From Desulfobacteraceae bacterium (lineage in GTDB: Bacteria; Desulfobacterota; Desulfobacteria; Desulfobacterales; Desulfosalsimonadaceae), in NCBI GenBank assembly GCA_011390415.1, contig JAABSL010000302.1:1-43575 (forward strand): DNA of 43,575 nucleotides, written 5' to 3'. The notes below the pieces were generated by a model. It did not search any database. It worked only from the letters and a program-made list of their open reading frames with translations, and was not told the DNA's origin. The stretch's first letter is position 1. Each line of letters starts with the position of its first letter. Below are positions 33,347-42,148 of this stretch, one piece after another. The position numbers and the translations under genes were made by a program.

Positions 33347-33868
33347 ATGACTTCTTTTTACGTTGACAAAGACAATAAAGCGACCATTGTATGCCCGGGA
33401 TGCGGAAAATCCAAAGTCATTGATGCCTCCCGATTTATGAGGGCCGATGGACCGGTTAAAATAAAATTAAAATTCAAATGCGGATATTGTGCCCAAAAAC
33501 AGAAAAAAACGGAGTTGGCAGGAAACAACGTCAACCCCATCCATATCATTACCCTTGAAAGAAGAAAATTTTACAGAAAAAAAGTAAATCTGCCCGGGAC
33601 ATTTATTGACCCGCGGGGGAAAAAAGCCGGCATTCAAATCATTGACCTGTCACGGACAGGACTGAAATTTAAGCTTGATTTTCCATGGCCGGTGAGGTGT
33701 GAAGATACGATTTCAGTCGAATTCCATCTGGACAATGCAGCCAAAACGCTCATTAAAAAAAAGGCACAAGTTAAAAAGATCAATGGCTTGCTGGTCAGCG
33801 CTGAATTTTTTTCCATGAACACCTTTAGTGAATCGGATAAAGCCATCGGGTTTTATCTGATGAATTAG
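33347..33868 (+). CDS. PilZ-domain protein with N-terminal zinc ribbon
   Basis: A 173-residue protein. Residues 14-50 form a zinc-ribbon-like element (CPGC at 16-19, CGYC at 45-48). Residues 70-165 form a PilZ domain with the R-x3-R type motif in ERRKFYRKKVNL and the DLSRTGLKF motif near 100, the expected cyclic-di-GMP contacts (the usual D/N-x-S-x-x-G is present). It probably binds c-di-GMP and transmits it to a partner. It is a single gene, divergent from the 1031-residue gene. Confidence 0.82.
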   Translation: MTSFYVDKDNKATIVCPGCGKSKVIDASRFMRADGPVKIKLKFKCGYCAQKQKKTELAGNNVNPIHIITLERRKFYRKKVNLPGTFIDPRGKKAGIQIIDLSRTGLKFKLDFPWPVRCEDTISVEFHLDNAAKTLIKKKAQVKKINGLLVSAEFFSMNTFSESDKAIGFYLMN

Positions 33869-33928
33869 ACACGCCTGTTGTAAACTCTCTTTTTTGACGG
33901 CTTCGTAAAACGCTCAGTTTAGATCCAA

Positions 33929-33992
33929 AACCGGCCGGTTGCGCACATTTGATTTTTTCTTGATTAAACCTCCAAGAAGTGTGACAACCGGT
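33929..33992. repeat. intergenic palindrome and inverted repeat
   Basis: AACCGGCCGGTT (33929-33940) is a perfect 12-base palindrome. Its right half continues as CCGGTTGCGCACA, and this is inverted, imperfectly, at TGTGACAACCGG (about 33981-33992). It lies in the 207-base gap before the phosphate transporter gene. It may be a REP-type element, or act as a terminator for the PilZ gene or leader of the transporter mRNA. Confidence 0.45.
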
Positions 33993-34075
33993 TTCAAAAA
34001 ATGTGTCATCTTCGTTCAATGTGAGCAGTTCAAATTTTGGAAAAATTATTTTTATATTAAAATGGTAACCTGATT

Positions 34076-36355
34076 ATGGGAATTGAAATATTCTTTATTG
34101 CTGTCGGCATTTTAATTTTTTTTGCCATTGCGGATTTAATTGTCGGTGTTTCCAATGATGCGGTCAACTTTCTGAATTCTTCTATCGGTTCCAAAGTTGC
34201 GCCCTTTAAAGTGATCATGGTGATCGCGAGCGTTGGTATCCTTGCGGGCGTGACTTTTTCCAGCGGAATGATGGAAGTGGCCCGAAAAGGTATTTTCCAT
34301 CCCCAGTTTTTTACCATGCCCGAGCTGATGATGATTTTTGTCGCCGTCATGGCAACGGACATTTTGCTGCTGGATCTGTTCAACACCCACGGGCTTCCCA
34401 CTTCCACCACGGTCTCAATTGTGTTTGAACTGCTGGGGGCGGCGGTTGCCATTTCCGTGATGAAAATAATGCAGGCCGACGGCAATGCAATGTCCCTGGG
34501 CGAATATATTAATACCGGCAAAGCACTGGTTATTGTATTCGGGATTCTGTTGTCCATTATTGTGGCGTTTTTCAGCGGCGCCATTGTTCAGTTTATCTCC
34601 CGTCTGATTTTTACCTTTGACTATCAGAAAAGGCTCAAGCGGTACGGCGCCATCTGGGGCGGGGTGGCCATGTCGGTCATTACCTTTTTTATCCTGGTCA
34701 AAGGATCAAAGGGCGCTTCCTTTATGACGGAAGAAGCCGCCGCATGGATCATGACCCACACCCTGCTGATCATGTTTTACATTTTTGCGGTTTCAGCGGT
34801 TGTTTTTCAGATTTTACTGACCTTTTTTAACGTCAATATCCTTAAGCCCATTGTGCTGGTGGGCACGTTTGCCCTTGCCATGGCATTTGCCGCCAATGAC
34901 CTGGTCAATTTTATCGGGGTTCCCATGGCGGGCCTGCATGCATATACCACGGCCATCGCGTCGGCGGATCCATTGAATATCACAATGGGGGCCCTGAGCC
35001 AGCAGGTGAAATCCCGGACCGGTTTGCTCCTTATTGCCGGCATGATAATGGTCGTCACCCTGTGGCTGTCCAAGAAAGCAAAAACCGTTACGGAAACCGA
35101 AATCAGCCTGGGACAGCAGGAGGAAGGCATTGAACGGTTCGAATCCATCTGGATTTCCCGCTCCATTATGAATATGGCGGATTCGGTGTTTGGTTCAGTA
35201 AAAACGTTTTTCCCGGAAAACCTCAAACGGTTTGTCTCCCGCCGGCTGAAGCCCCGCAACCCCGATACCGTGATGCGTCAGTCGGATCAGCCGTCATTTG
35301 ACCTGATCCGGGCGTCCGTCAACCTGATGGTGGCCAGCGCGGTGGTTTCGTATGCAACCTCCCTGAAACTGCCGCTTTCCACCACCTATGTCACCTTCAT
35401 GGTGGCCATGGGCAGTTCTTTTTCCGATCAGGCCTGGGGTCGTGAAAGCGCGGTTTACCGGATTACCGGCGTGCTGACCGTGATCGGCGGCTGGTTTATG
35501 ACGGCTTTTATTGCATTTGTCACCGCCTTTGTTTTTGCCTGGGTGATTTCCCGTTTTGAAGTGATCGGTGCGGTTGTTCTTTTTGTCCTGGCCGGTTATA
35601 TTATCTGGAAAAACAAGCAGAAGCACGAGCATCGGGAAAAAGAAAAAGAAGAAATTAAGATTTTTAATATGAAAAAAATCACGGATTCCCAGATGGCGAT
35701 TATGAACACATTTGAGCATATGGCCCATCTTCTCAAAGAAATCCGGGAATCCTTTGACGTGGCATTTGATGCCCTGTTTGAAGAAAATCTTGAACAGCTG
35801 GCCCGGGAACGAAAAAAAGTGAAACATATCCAGCTGGGGGCAAATGTTATTATGGCAAATATTTTCAAGGTGTTGAGACTGCAGCAAAAAAGAGACGCCC
35901 GGATTTCATTTAAATACGCCCAGACCATCCGCCGGCTTCAGAAGCTTTCCGACGGTCACCGGGATACGGTGGCGCGGGCATATCTGCATGTGGGCAACAA
36001 GCACTCAGGGCTTCTGGACAGCCAGATAGAAGACCTTAAAAAAATTAAAATCTGCATGCTGGATATTCTCTTAAAAGTCGAAACATCATTTAAAAACCGG
36101 CAAATCAGGGATTATCAGAACATTGTGGATCAGTATTGTTATATGAGAAAACTGGCCGATCACTTTAATCTGGATCAGATTGAAAGGATCCGGAGCGAAG
36201 CGTCCAAAACCCGCCTGAGCATCCTTTTTTATGCCATTGTGGGCAATTGCCTGATGATGGCGAAACAAAACATTAAACTGCTTGAAATTTTTAATGAATC
36301 ATTCAAGTTTGACAAGGAATTATCCAATTCATACGTCAAGCTTGATTCCCAGTAG
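34076..36355 (+). CDS. PiT-family inorganic phosphate transporter with long cytoplasmic C-terminal domain
   Basis: A 759-residue membrane protein. The PiT duplicated signature is visible: IADLIVGVSNDAVNFLNSSIG (split as VGVSNDAVNFLN) near the N-terminus and AFAANDLVNFIGVPMAG around residue 270, which contact phosphate and the coupling cation. About 12 hydrophobic helices cover residues 1-520, interrupted by a cytoplasmic loop near 335-410. Residues ~530-759 are soluble and helical (repeated ...HIQLGANVIMANIFKVL..., ...RRLQKLSDGHRDTVARAY...) and resemble a PhoU/DUF47-type regulatory partner fused to the transporter. The predicted role is low-affinity phosphate uptake. The start has only a weak ribosome site. 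Confidence 0.88.
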   Translation: MGIEIFFIAVGILIFFAIADLIVGVSNDAVNFLNSSIGSKVAPFKVIMVIASVGILAGVTFSSGMMEVARKGIFHPQFFTMPELMMIFVAVMATDILLLDLFNTHGLPTSTTVSIVFELLGAAVAISVMKIMQADGNAMSLGEYINTGKALVIVFGILLSIIVAFFSGAIVQFISRLIFTFDYQKRLKRYGAIWGGVAMSVITFFILVKGSKGASFMTEEAAAWIMTHTLLIMFYIFAVSAVVFQILLTFFNVNILKPIVLVGTFALAMAFAANDLVNFIGVPMAGLHAYTTAIASADPLNITMGALSQQVKSRTGLLLIAGMIMVVTLWLSKKAKTVTETEISLGQQEEGIERFESIWISRSIMNMADSVFGSVKTFFPENLKRFVSRRLKPRNPDTVMRQSDQPSFDLIRASVNLMVASAVVSYATSLKLPLSTTYVTFMVAMGSSFSDQAWGRESAVYRITGVLTVIGGWFMTAFIAFVTAFVFAWVISRFEVIGAVVLFVLAGYIIWKNKQKHEHREKEKEEIKIFNMKKITDSQMAIMNTFEHMAHLLKEIRESFDVAFDALFEENLEQLARERKKVKHIQLGANVIMANIFKVLRLQQKRDARISFKYAQTIRRLQKLSDGHRDTVARAYLHVGNKHSGLLDSQIEDLKKIKICMLDILLKVETSFKNRQIRDYQNIVDQYCYMRKLADHFNLDQIERIRSEASKTRLSILFYAIVGNCLMMAKQNIKLLEIFNESFKFDKELSNSYVKLDSQ

Positions 36356-36371
36356 ACAGACAGGGTACCCA

Positions 36372-37967
36372 TTGACGATTTTAGATAAAACGCCATTATC
36401 CAGATGGTGGGCGGAAGCCAAAGAAAATTACAATCCGGATGAAATCATCAAATTTCTGGTAAGCAATAAAGACAAACTGGAAGAATCCTTTGCCCGGATT
36501 GACGGAAAAAAACGGCTGTACAATGCGGTTGACAGGATATTTTCACTTTTTTCAAGACTGGCGGAAGCAGCGGACAGAATTTCGGAAAAAGTCCAGCGGT
36601 ATCTGGTACGGTTTTCCTGGTTCAGGGGGTTTATTGAAAAAGCCAGAGGCTGGAAAAACCATCTGAATTTTAAAGAATTAATCGGATTTGTCCGGACAAA
36701 ATTATATTCCCTCCGGCACGCACCGCACAATGAAAAAGCCATCAAAATGCTGGAAGAAATCGTGGAGTTTGCCGCAAACCACGGACTGGATGTCAATACG
36801 CTTTTACCGGATGCCCGGCAAAAACTGGTTGAAAAAAAAAACCAGCTGCTTCAGCACAAGTTTTTCGAAGAATTTTCCAAAACCCGCTTGGAACAGTTGC
36901 TGGCCATACCGTTTTCGTTTGACCGATGTATTTTCCCGGTATTGCCGGATTCCGCATTCTGGCACAAATTTTTTGAATTTGCGGAAAAAAGAAAAGTGAT
37001 TGATCTCATTCTCGTCAATGCGGATGGCGGAAAAGTCTCTTTTAAAAAAGGATCGGCCGCATCGGTCGCTGCTTCGGATACCGTTCAAACACTGCGCAGG
37101 CTTTTAAAAATAAAAAATAGCGGCCGCCGCATTTTTTTTGTGGGGCATCATGAAGGATATCTGGGACCGTATTTTGTTCGAAGTGTCATCCGAAAGCTGG
37201 GTTTTCATAGTTTGACCCAAAACTGCAATACGGTTGTCGGGCCGCGCATGTTTTCCAATGTGGTTTTAAGAAACGGCGCCGCCAATGTGGGCAATCTTTT
37301 TATTACCGTCCCGTCTCAAAAAACAACCGCGATAAAGACATCCGGGCTTGCCGAAGAATTACGAAAAACCGCCAAACGCACGCAGTTTTTGATCAAATTA
37401 CCCGAAGCCGGACTCTATCTGATTAAAAAGCTTGATTATGAAAATTTTATGAACGTCATCGTGCACGGCACCCCCAAGGAAATGGAGCAGCACACGGCTT
37501 TGCTGGACGAGAAAACCAAAAAGGAACTGACCGATTTTCTGGCATCTGAAAATTTTGCCGATGCCATGAAGGATTTTTCCAGAGAAGACTATGCACTTTT
37601 CAAAAAGATTATGAAAGAATGTTTTCTCATATTCCCGGAAGGATCGCGCTCATACACGGACCCGGATGGCGCCGTCGTTCTGAAATACGTTAATCCTAAA
37701 TATTTACAGGCCTATATGCGCCCCGGAGATGTTATTGCGCCGGTAAGCCTGGTCGGCGGTTCCGATCTGGCCCGCGGATGGCGTCTGCGTTCCGCCAGAC
37801 TGGGGATTTCCCTGGGAGACCCTATTGAGGTGACTGCGCAAGTGCTTGATAATTATGAAGAAGAAGGCATCCGTGTCATGCGCGACATTGCCCGGCTCCC
37901 CAACATCAAACCGGTTCGGTTTAAAGAAGAAATCCAGTTTAAAAAAGCGGTAAATGATAGCATGTAA
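36372..37967 (+). CDS. PlsC/GPAT-like glycerolipid acyltransferase
   Basis: A ~531-residue protein. The C-terminal half is a PlsC-type acyltransferase domain: FFVGHHEGYLGPYF near residue 258 stands at the H-x4-D block, and LIFPEGSRSYTDPDG near 420 is the F-P-E-G-x-R-S motif that binds glycerol phosphate. The block-I Asp is replaced by Gly (H-x4-G), so activity through the normal His/Asp pair is uncertain. The N-terminal ~240 residues are helical and unknown. The TTG at 36372, with CAGGG in front, is the likely start; a longer reading from 36282 would overlap the transporter gene by 74 bases. It is probably co-transcribed with the phosphate transporter. Confidence 0.75.
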   Translation: MTILDKTPLSRWWAEAKENYNPDEIIKFLVSNKDKLEESFARIDGKKRLYNAVDRIFSLFSRLAEAADRISEKVQRYLVRFSWFRGFIEKARGWKNHLNFKELIGFVRTKLYSLRHAPHNEKAIKMLEEIVEFAANHGLDVNTLLPDARQKLVEKKNQLLQHKFFEEFSKTRLEQLLAIPFSFDRCIFPVLPDSAFWHKFFEFAEKRKVIDLILVNADGGKVSFKKGSAASVAASDTVQTLRRLLKIKNSGRRIFFVGHHEGYLGPYFVRSVIRKLGFHSLTQNCNTVVGPRMFSNVVLRNGAANVGNLFITVPSQKTTAIKTSGLAEELRKTAKRTQFLIKLPEAGLYLIKKLDYENFMNVIVHGTPKEMEQHTALLDEKTKKELTDFLASENFADAMKDFSREDYALFKKIMKECFLIFPEGSRSYTDPDGAVVLKYVNPKYLQAYMRPGDVIAPVSLVGGSDLARGWRLRSARLGISLGDPIEVTAQVLDNYEEEGIRVMRDIARLPNIKPVRFKEEIQFKKAVNDSM

Positions 37968-37983
37968 AAGGAGTTGGCCGGAA

Positions 37984-39003
37984 TCAGTCTTTGATGCCGA
38001 TGGGACTGAAAAAAGCCCATCCCTTCTGGGGGCTGTCGTCTATATGGCCTGTGACCGCTGCATATCCGAACCACTTTTCAACTCCGAGCAGATTGGCGGT
38101 CTGATCCTTTTTAAATACCCGGATATCCATATATAAGTTTTTTTCGCTGCTGCTCACAGACATGTGAACCGGATATTTCTTTCCTTTATTTCCGCTTTTC
38201 GCCCATTTATGCACCAGATACTCAAACGATGAAATCTTTTCCACGTTGCCGTCCGGACCCGATATCAGTATATATTCATATTTTTCAGGCATCAACGGGG
38301 TGCCGTCTTTTGAAAGCATGATATCGTTGACAATAATATCATATCCGGAATCCAAATGCGCCACCAGAAAATCACCGGATTCATAAACCTTTTCTCCCCA
38401 GAAATGCTGGAAAAAACCCTTTCCGGATGTGCGCAAATCATATCCTTTCTTCAAAACCGCTTGGATATCCATTTGCGGAAACAGATACCAGTCAAATGTT
38501 TTTTCCGTCATCTCATCCGGATTGACATAATCAAAACAAAGGGGGGCTTTTTGGGGAAAAAAGGTCAGCCGGGTGGACACATCCTTAAAACCGGCATATG
38601 TCAGAAAGGTGTTTTTTCCGGCATTGTAGCGGAAAAAACTGTCATGGTATTTTTCGTTTAATTCCTTGTCGCAATGGATCACCTTTTCGATGGGCGGGAT
38701 AAAAATATTATTTTCATAGGAATACTCGCCGGTGGAGGTGTCCAGCCAGAAAATATGGGCAAAATTTCCTTTAAGAAAATAAAGGGAGCCGGCGCAGAAA
38801 AACATGCCCATGTACAATGCGCCGTCTTTTTCCGGCAAGTCTAATTGGGAGTGAAATGACCAGGTTTCAATTTTTTCATCATGCTTACCCGCCGGATAGG
38901 ATGCGGTTTCTGAATATGAAAGCCGCGGGCTGATGACCAGAATAATTAGCGTGACGATTAAACCCATCAATGCCCGGCAACCGGCGACAGGCTTTTTGCG
39001 CAT
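37984..39003 (-). CDS. secreted protein of unknown function, possibly lipocalin/AttH-like
   Basis: A 339-residue protein with a signal peptide or anchor (residues 9-30, ILVISPRLSYS). The mature part, judged beta-rich by eye, has WSFHSQLDL, GALYMGMFFCAGSLYF and WFGYAAVTGHID near the end, loosely like the double-lipocalin hydratase/AttH family, but no catalytic residues can be named. It lies 2 bases after the PilZ gene on the same strand, and its end faces the acyltransferase stop 16 bases away with no terminator visible between them. Confidence 0.65.
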   Translation of the reverse strand: MRKKPVAGCRALMGLIVTLIILVISPRLSYSETASYPAGKHDEKIETWSFHSQLDLPEKDGALYMGMFFCAGSLYFLKGNFAHIFWLDTSTGEYSYENNIFIPPIEKVIHCDKELNEKYHDSFFRYNAGKNTFLTYAGFKDVSTRLTFFPQKAPLCFDYVNPDEMTEKTFDWYLFPQMDIQAVLKKGYDLRTSGKGFFQHFWGEKVYESGDFLVAHLDSGYDIIVNDIMLSKDGTPLMPEKYEYILISGPDGNVEKISSFEYLVHKWAKSGNKGKKYPVHMSVSSSEKNLYMDIRVFKKDQTANLLGVEKWFGYAAVTGHIDDSPQKGWAFFSPIGIKD

Positions 39004-39005
39004 CC

Positions 39006-39365
39006 TCAGGACCTTTTGTTCATTTTTTTAATAATGCACTGCTGCAATTCCGACATATCAATGGCGGTAAATTTAATGCCCACGCCATTTTCTGCCGCAT
39101 GAACCGTCTCGCCATAGGCTTTGACGGAAAGATCGGAGGATCCGGATTCCGGATCAAAATTAATGGTGATTTCCGCTTTGGATGAAACCGGAACCGGTTC
39201 ATTCGTATTTACAAACATGCCTCCGGTGGACAGATTCGCAACAATTCCTTTGATATTAATGGTTTTGCGGGAACCATCGCTGAAAGGATCATTGACCTTG
39301 ATGGTTGCTTCCGTATCCTGCCATACCTGTTTGCGGCTAAATTGCCGATGGTTTTCCTCACTCAT
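39006..39365 (-). CDS. PilZ-domain protein
   Basis: A 119-residue single PilZ domain. The c-di-GMP motifs are R7-x3-R11 (RQFSRKQVW) and IVANLSTGGMFV (44-51, N-x-S-x-x-G). It ends FTAIDMSELQQCIIKKM, typical of small type-IV-pilus or adaptor PilZ proteins. It is co-transcribed with the secreted protein that follows. Confidence 0.88.
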   Translation of the reverse strand: MSEENHRQFSRKQVWQDTEATIKVNDPFSDGSRKTINIKGIVANLSTGGMFVNTNEPVPVSSKAEITINFDPESGSSDLSVKAYGETVHAAENGVGIKFTAIDMSELQQCIIKKMNKRS

Positions 39366-39789
39366 AATTTATCATCCGCCTTTCTTTTTTGAATCAAATC
39401 TCATCAACCCGAACCATGTTCCGGAAAAAACAAATTCTGTAAACCACGCCGTGTGCCGGATATGAATCGCATCAAAAAATAATTTTTATCACGTTAGTAT
39501 AAAATTCCAGAAACATCAAACTTAAGTTGCGCGTTTCAGGTTTTGGAAAAAATATTTTATGTTATATTGCACACCCTTTGACAATCGGCCCGTTCAAGGT
39601 CAAATAAAGCCAGCCTATTCAAAAGTCCGGCCCGGACGGAAATTCAGGGCTGAAATCTTATGATTGCGTATCGGGTTAATTTAAAATACCCTTTGGACCA
39701 ATCCGCCGGACCCATGTGATCAGTTACAAAATTTTAATCAAATGGCCGGCCTTTATAAAAAACTGTTACAATCAGATCGAGGACAGAAA
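39366..39789. other. 424-base intergenic region between divergent genes
   Basis: AT-rich, with no gene. A TATATT-like element near 39564 in TTTTATGTTATATTGC could be a -10 for the lipoprotein gene, but the -35 spacing is poor. Nothing else was recognised. Confidence 0.35.
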
Positions 39790-40254
39790 ATGAAACAAAA
39801 TCCGCTTGTGTTGATATTGCTTTTTATCGGTATGCTATTTTTTTACGGATGTGCCGGAAAACACGTAAAGGTGCAGGCAGATGAAAGCCTGGCGCTTTGT
39901 TCGTGTTTTCCGCTGCCCAATTGTGTTTCCAGCAATGCCTGGCTTTTTTATAACAATGTTTCGCCGTTTGAGCTGGCTGTTGACCGCAAAACGGCCTGGC
40001 CGGTGGTCAAACAGGCGGTGGCCGGTATTCCCAGGGCAAAAATTGTGGAAGAAGACTCACGCTATATTCACGCCAAATGCTACAGCCGGGTATTTCACTT
40101 TGTGGACAACCTTGAACTCCTGATGCACCCGGATGAGGAGTTCATATCCGTCAGATCCTCGTCCTTTATTGCGATTTTTGACTTTGGCGTCAATCACTGG
40201 CGGGTTCACACGCTTCGCAAGGAGCTGATTGAAAAAGGCGTGATCAGAGAATAA
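39790..40254 (+). CDS. DUF1499-family lipoprotein
   Basis: A 154-residue protein starting at ATG 39790 with GAGGACAG in front. Residues 1-20 are a lipoprotein signal ending FFYGC (Cys21). The family hallmark CFPLPNCVSSNA follows (C-P-x-x-P-N-C-V-S-S in DUF1499), with later motifs RVFHFVDNLELLM and IAIFDFGVNHWRV, the end of the domain. The function of DUF1499 is unknown. It is a single gene between the PilZ/secreted-protein pair and proA. Confidence 0.82.
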   Translation: MKQNPLVLILLFIGMLFFYGCAGKHVKVQADESLALCSCFPLPNCVSSNAWLFYNNVSPFELAVDRKTAWPVVKQAVAGIPRAKIVEEDSRYIHAKCYSRVFHFVDNLELLMHPDEEFISVRSSSFIAIFDFGVNHWRVHTLRKELIEKGVIRE

Positions 40255-40480
40255 TGTCAACTGCCGGCCTTGCTTCCGAACAGCACAGGGATGCCCAAAA
40301 TCATCGGTTTTTACTTTTCAATGCATTTGTTTTTGTATATGATAGGCGCCGGACCAGATGGGGTCTGTATTAGATTTGACGAAATCTTAAAAACAGTGCC
40401 TTGCCGGAAGCATGCGGCCTATCCGGGTCAGCAGATTTTAAAAAGCCATCAAGACCGATGAAACAAAACGGAGATTTTTC

Positions 40481-41779
40481 ATGACCATTACAGACAAAGC
40501 AGCTGATGCGAAAAAAGCGTCCATCCGACTGGCCGCCATGCCCACCGATATAAAAAACAATGCCTTAAAAGCCATTGCGGAAGCTCTGGAAAATAAAAAA
40601 GATCAAATCATTGCCGCCAACCAGGCAGACCTTGCCCATGCGGAAAAAGAGAACCTGGCGGCACCGCTTCTTAAACGCCTTAAATTCCAGGAAGATAAAA
40701 TCGCAGACGCCATAGAGGGGTTAAACAGCGTCATCAGTCTGGATGATCCCGTAGGCGTCACCACCAGCGCCCTGGAACTGGACAAAGATCTGGAACTGTT
40801 CCGGGTGAGCAGCCCGATCGGCGTGATCGGCATTGTCTTTGAATCCCGGCCCGATGCTCTGGTTCAGATTTCATCCCTGTGCCTGAAAAGCGGAAATGCC
40901 GTGATGATGAAAGGGGGCAGTGAAGCTGCCCGCACCAACCGTATTCTGGCGGATATTATCACAGAGGCAAGCGTTGCCGCGCAAATCCCGGAGGGCTGGC
41001 TGACCCTGCTCGAAGCCCGGTCCGATGTCGCGGAAATGCTGTCTTTGGATAAATTCATCGACCTGATTATTCCCCGGGGAAGCAATGAGTTTGTGCAATA
41101 TATCATGAACAATACCAATATTCCCGTCCTGGGGCATGCCGACGGCATCTGCCATGTGTATATCGACAAACTGGCCGACATTGACATGGCCGTCAGCATT
41201 GCCGTGGACAGCAAATGCCAGTATGTGGCGGTGTGCAATGCCGCGGAAACCCTTCTGGTGCACAAAGACATTGCGCCCGCCGTACTGCCCGGACTGAAAA
41301 CCGCTCTGGAGGGGAAGGGCGTTGAAATCCGCGGATGCGTTGATACCTTAAAAATAATTGATGTCACCGCTGCCACCGACGAAGACTGGCGTACTGAATA
41401 CCTGGATCTGATCGTATCCGTCAAAGTGGTTGATTCCCTGGATGATGCCGTAGACCATATCAATACGTTCGGTTCCGGGCATACGGATGTCATTGTCACC
41501 AAAGACAAGCAGCGGGGTCTCCGGTTCATGGATTACGTGGATTCCGCGGATGTGTTTTTCAACTGCAGCAGCCGGTTTGCCGACGGGTTCCGGTTCGGGC
41601 TTGGCGCGGAAGTCGGTATCAGCACCAACAAAATTCACGCCCGGGGCCCGGTGGGACTCGAAGGCCTGATGATCTATAAATGGCGGCTGATGGGCGACGG
41701 CCATGTGGTCGCGGATTATTCCGGTGCAGCGGCCAAACCATTTACCCATCGAAAACTGAACAAAAAATTCGGGGATTAG
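40481..41779 (+). CDS. proA: glutamate-5-semialdehyde dehydrogenase (gamma-glutamyl phosphate reductase)
   Basis: A 432-residue enzyme of the second step of proline synthesis: NADPH-dependent reduction of gamma-glutamyl phosphate to glutamate semialdehyde. Recognised from SPIGVIGIVFESRPDALVQI, MKGGSEAARTNRIL, IPVLGHADGICHVYID, the Cys-containing CNAAETLLVHKDIAP (active-site Cys), SGHTDVIVT and the closing FGLGAEVGISTNKIHARGP block. The length is normal and no residue is missing. No proB lies beside it, so it is transcribed alone. Confidence 0.97.
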   Translation: MTITDKAADAKKASIRLAAMPTDIKNNALKAIAEALENKKDQIIAANQADLAHAEKENLAAPLLKRLKFQEDKIADAIEGLNSVISLDDPVGVTTSALELDKDLELFRVSSPIGVIGIVFESRPDALVQISSLCLKSGNAVMMKGGSEAARTNRILADIITEASVAAQIPEGWLTLLEARSDVAEMLSLDKFIDLIIPRGSNEFVQYIMNNTNIPVLGHADGICHVYIDKLADIDMAVSIAVDSKCQYVAVCNAAETLLVHKDIAPAVLPGLKTALEGKGVEIRGCVDTLKIIDVTAATDEDWRTEYLDLIVSVKVVDSLDDAVDHINTFGSGHTDVIVTKDKQRGLRFMDYVDSADVFFNCSSRFADGFRFGLGAEVGISTNKIHARGPVGLEGLMIYKWRLMGDGHVVADYSGAAAKPFTHRKLNKKFGD

Positions 41780-42148
41780 AGACTATCAGAAAGCATACGT
41801 CTGTATGTCCCTTAATTCCGGGTAAGCATATGGCTCTGAATCAAATTCATGAAGATCATCTTATCCGGCTGCAGAATAAGATCAATCTCTTTCCGGCGAT
41901 AAGCATCGAGAAAGGTGCACACCACTAAGGGTTTTGCCAATCTTTAGCATATCTTGTGCCGGCCGGATTCCTTCTATAATGCCGCATGGCTATTGAACTG
42001 AACCGCTTCGCGGAGAATCCACTCCGTTCGTCCATTTAAATTAATCCACATTTAAAAACATTTCCTATTAGCAGTATATCAATTAAAATACCTCCTCGGT
42101 TGGTTCTCATCTTTTTTATTAATTATTTTTATACGAGGAGGTATTTCC
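41780..42148. other. 369-base gap between proA and the insertion element
   Basis: It holds a possible 32-residue reading frame (41830-41928, MALNQIHEDHLIRLQNKINL...) with no clear ribosome site and a small hairpin (CGGAG/CTCCG near 42009-42027). The regulatory hairpin of the recombinase (42086-42146) lies at its right end. The left end of the insertion element should fall in this gap, but could not be fixed. Confidence 0.4.
42086..42146 (+). promoter_or_regulatory. inverted repeat sequestering the recombinase Shine-Dalgarno site
   Basis: AAATACCTCCTCG (42086-42098) is a perfect 13-base reverse complement of CGAGGAGGTATTT (42134-42146), with a 35-base AT-rich loop. The right arm contains the GAGGAGGT ribosome site, 7 bases before the ATG at 42149. 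In the mRNA the site would be paired, a known way for insertion sequences to keep translation low. Confidence 0.8.

Noticed and set aside
40270-40461. 63-residue open frame before proA
   Set aside because: No ribosome site, no recognisable sequence, probably leader of proA.
41830-41928. 32-residue open frame MALNQIHEDHLIRLQNKINL...
   Set aside because: Too short and without a ribosome site or known family; possibly a gene remnant, listed only in the intergenic entry.
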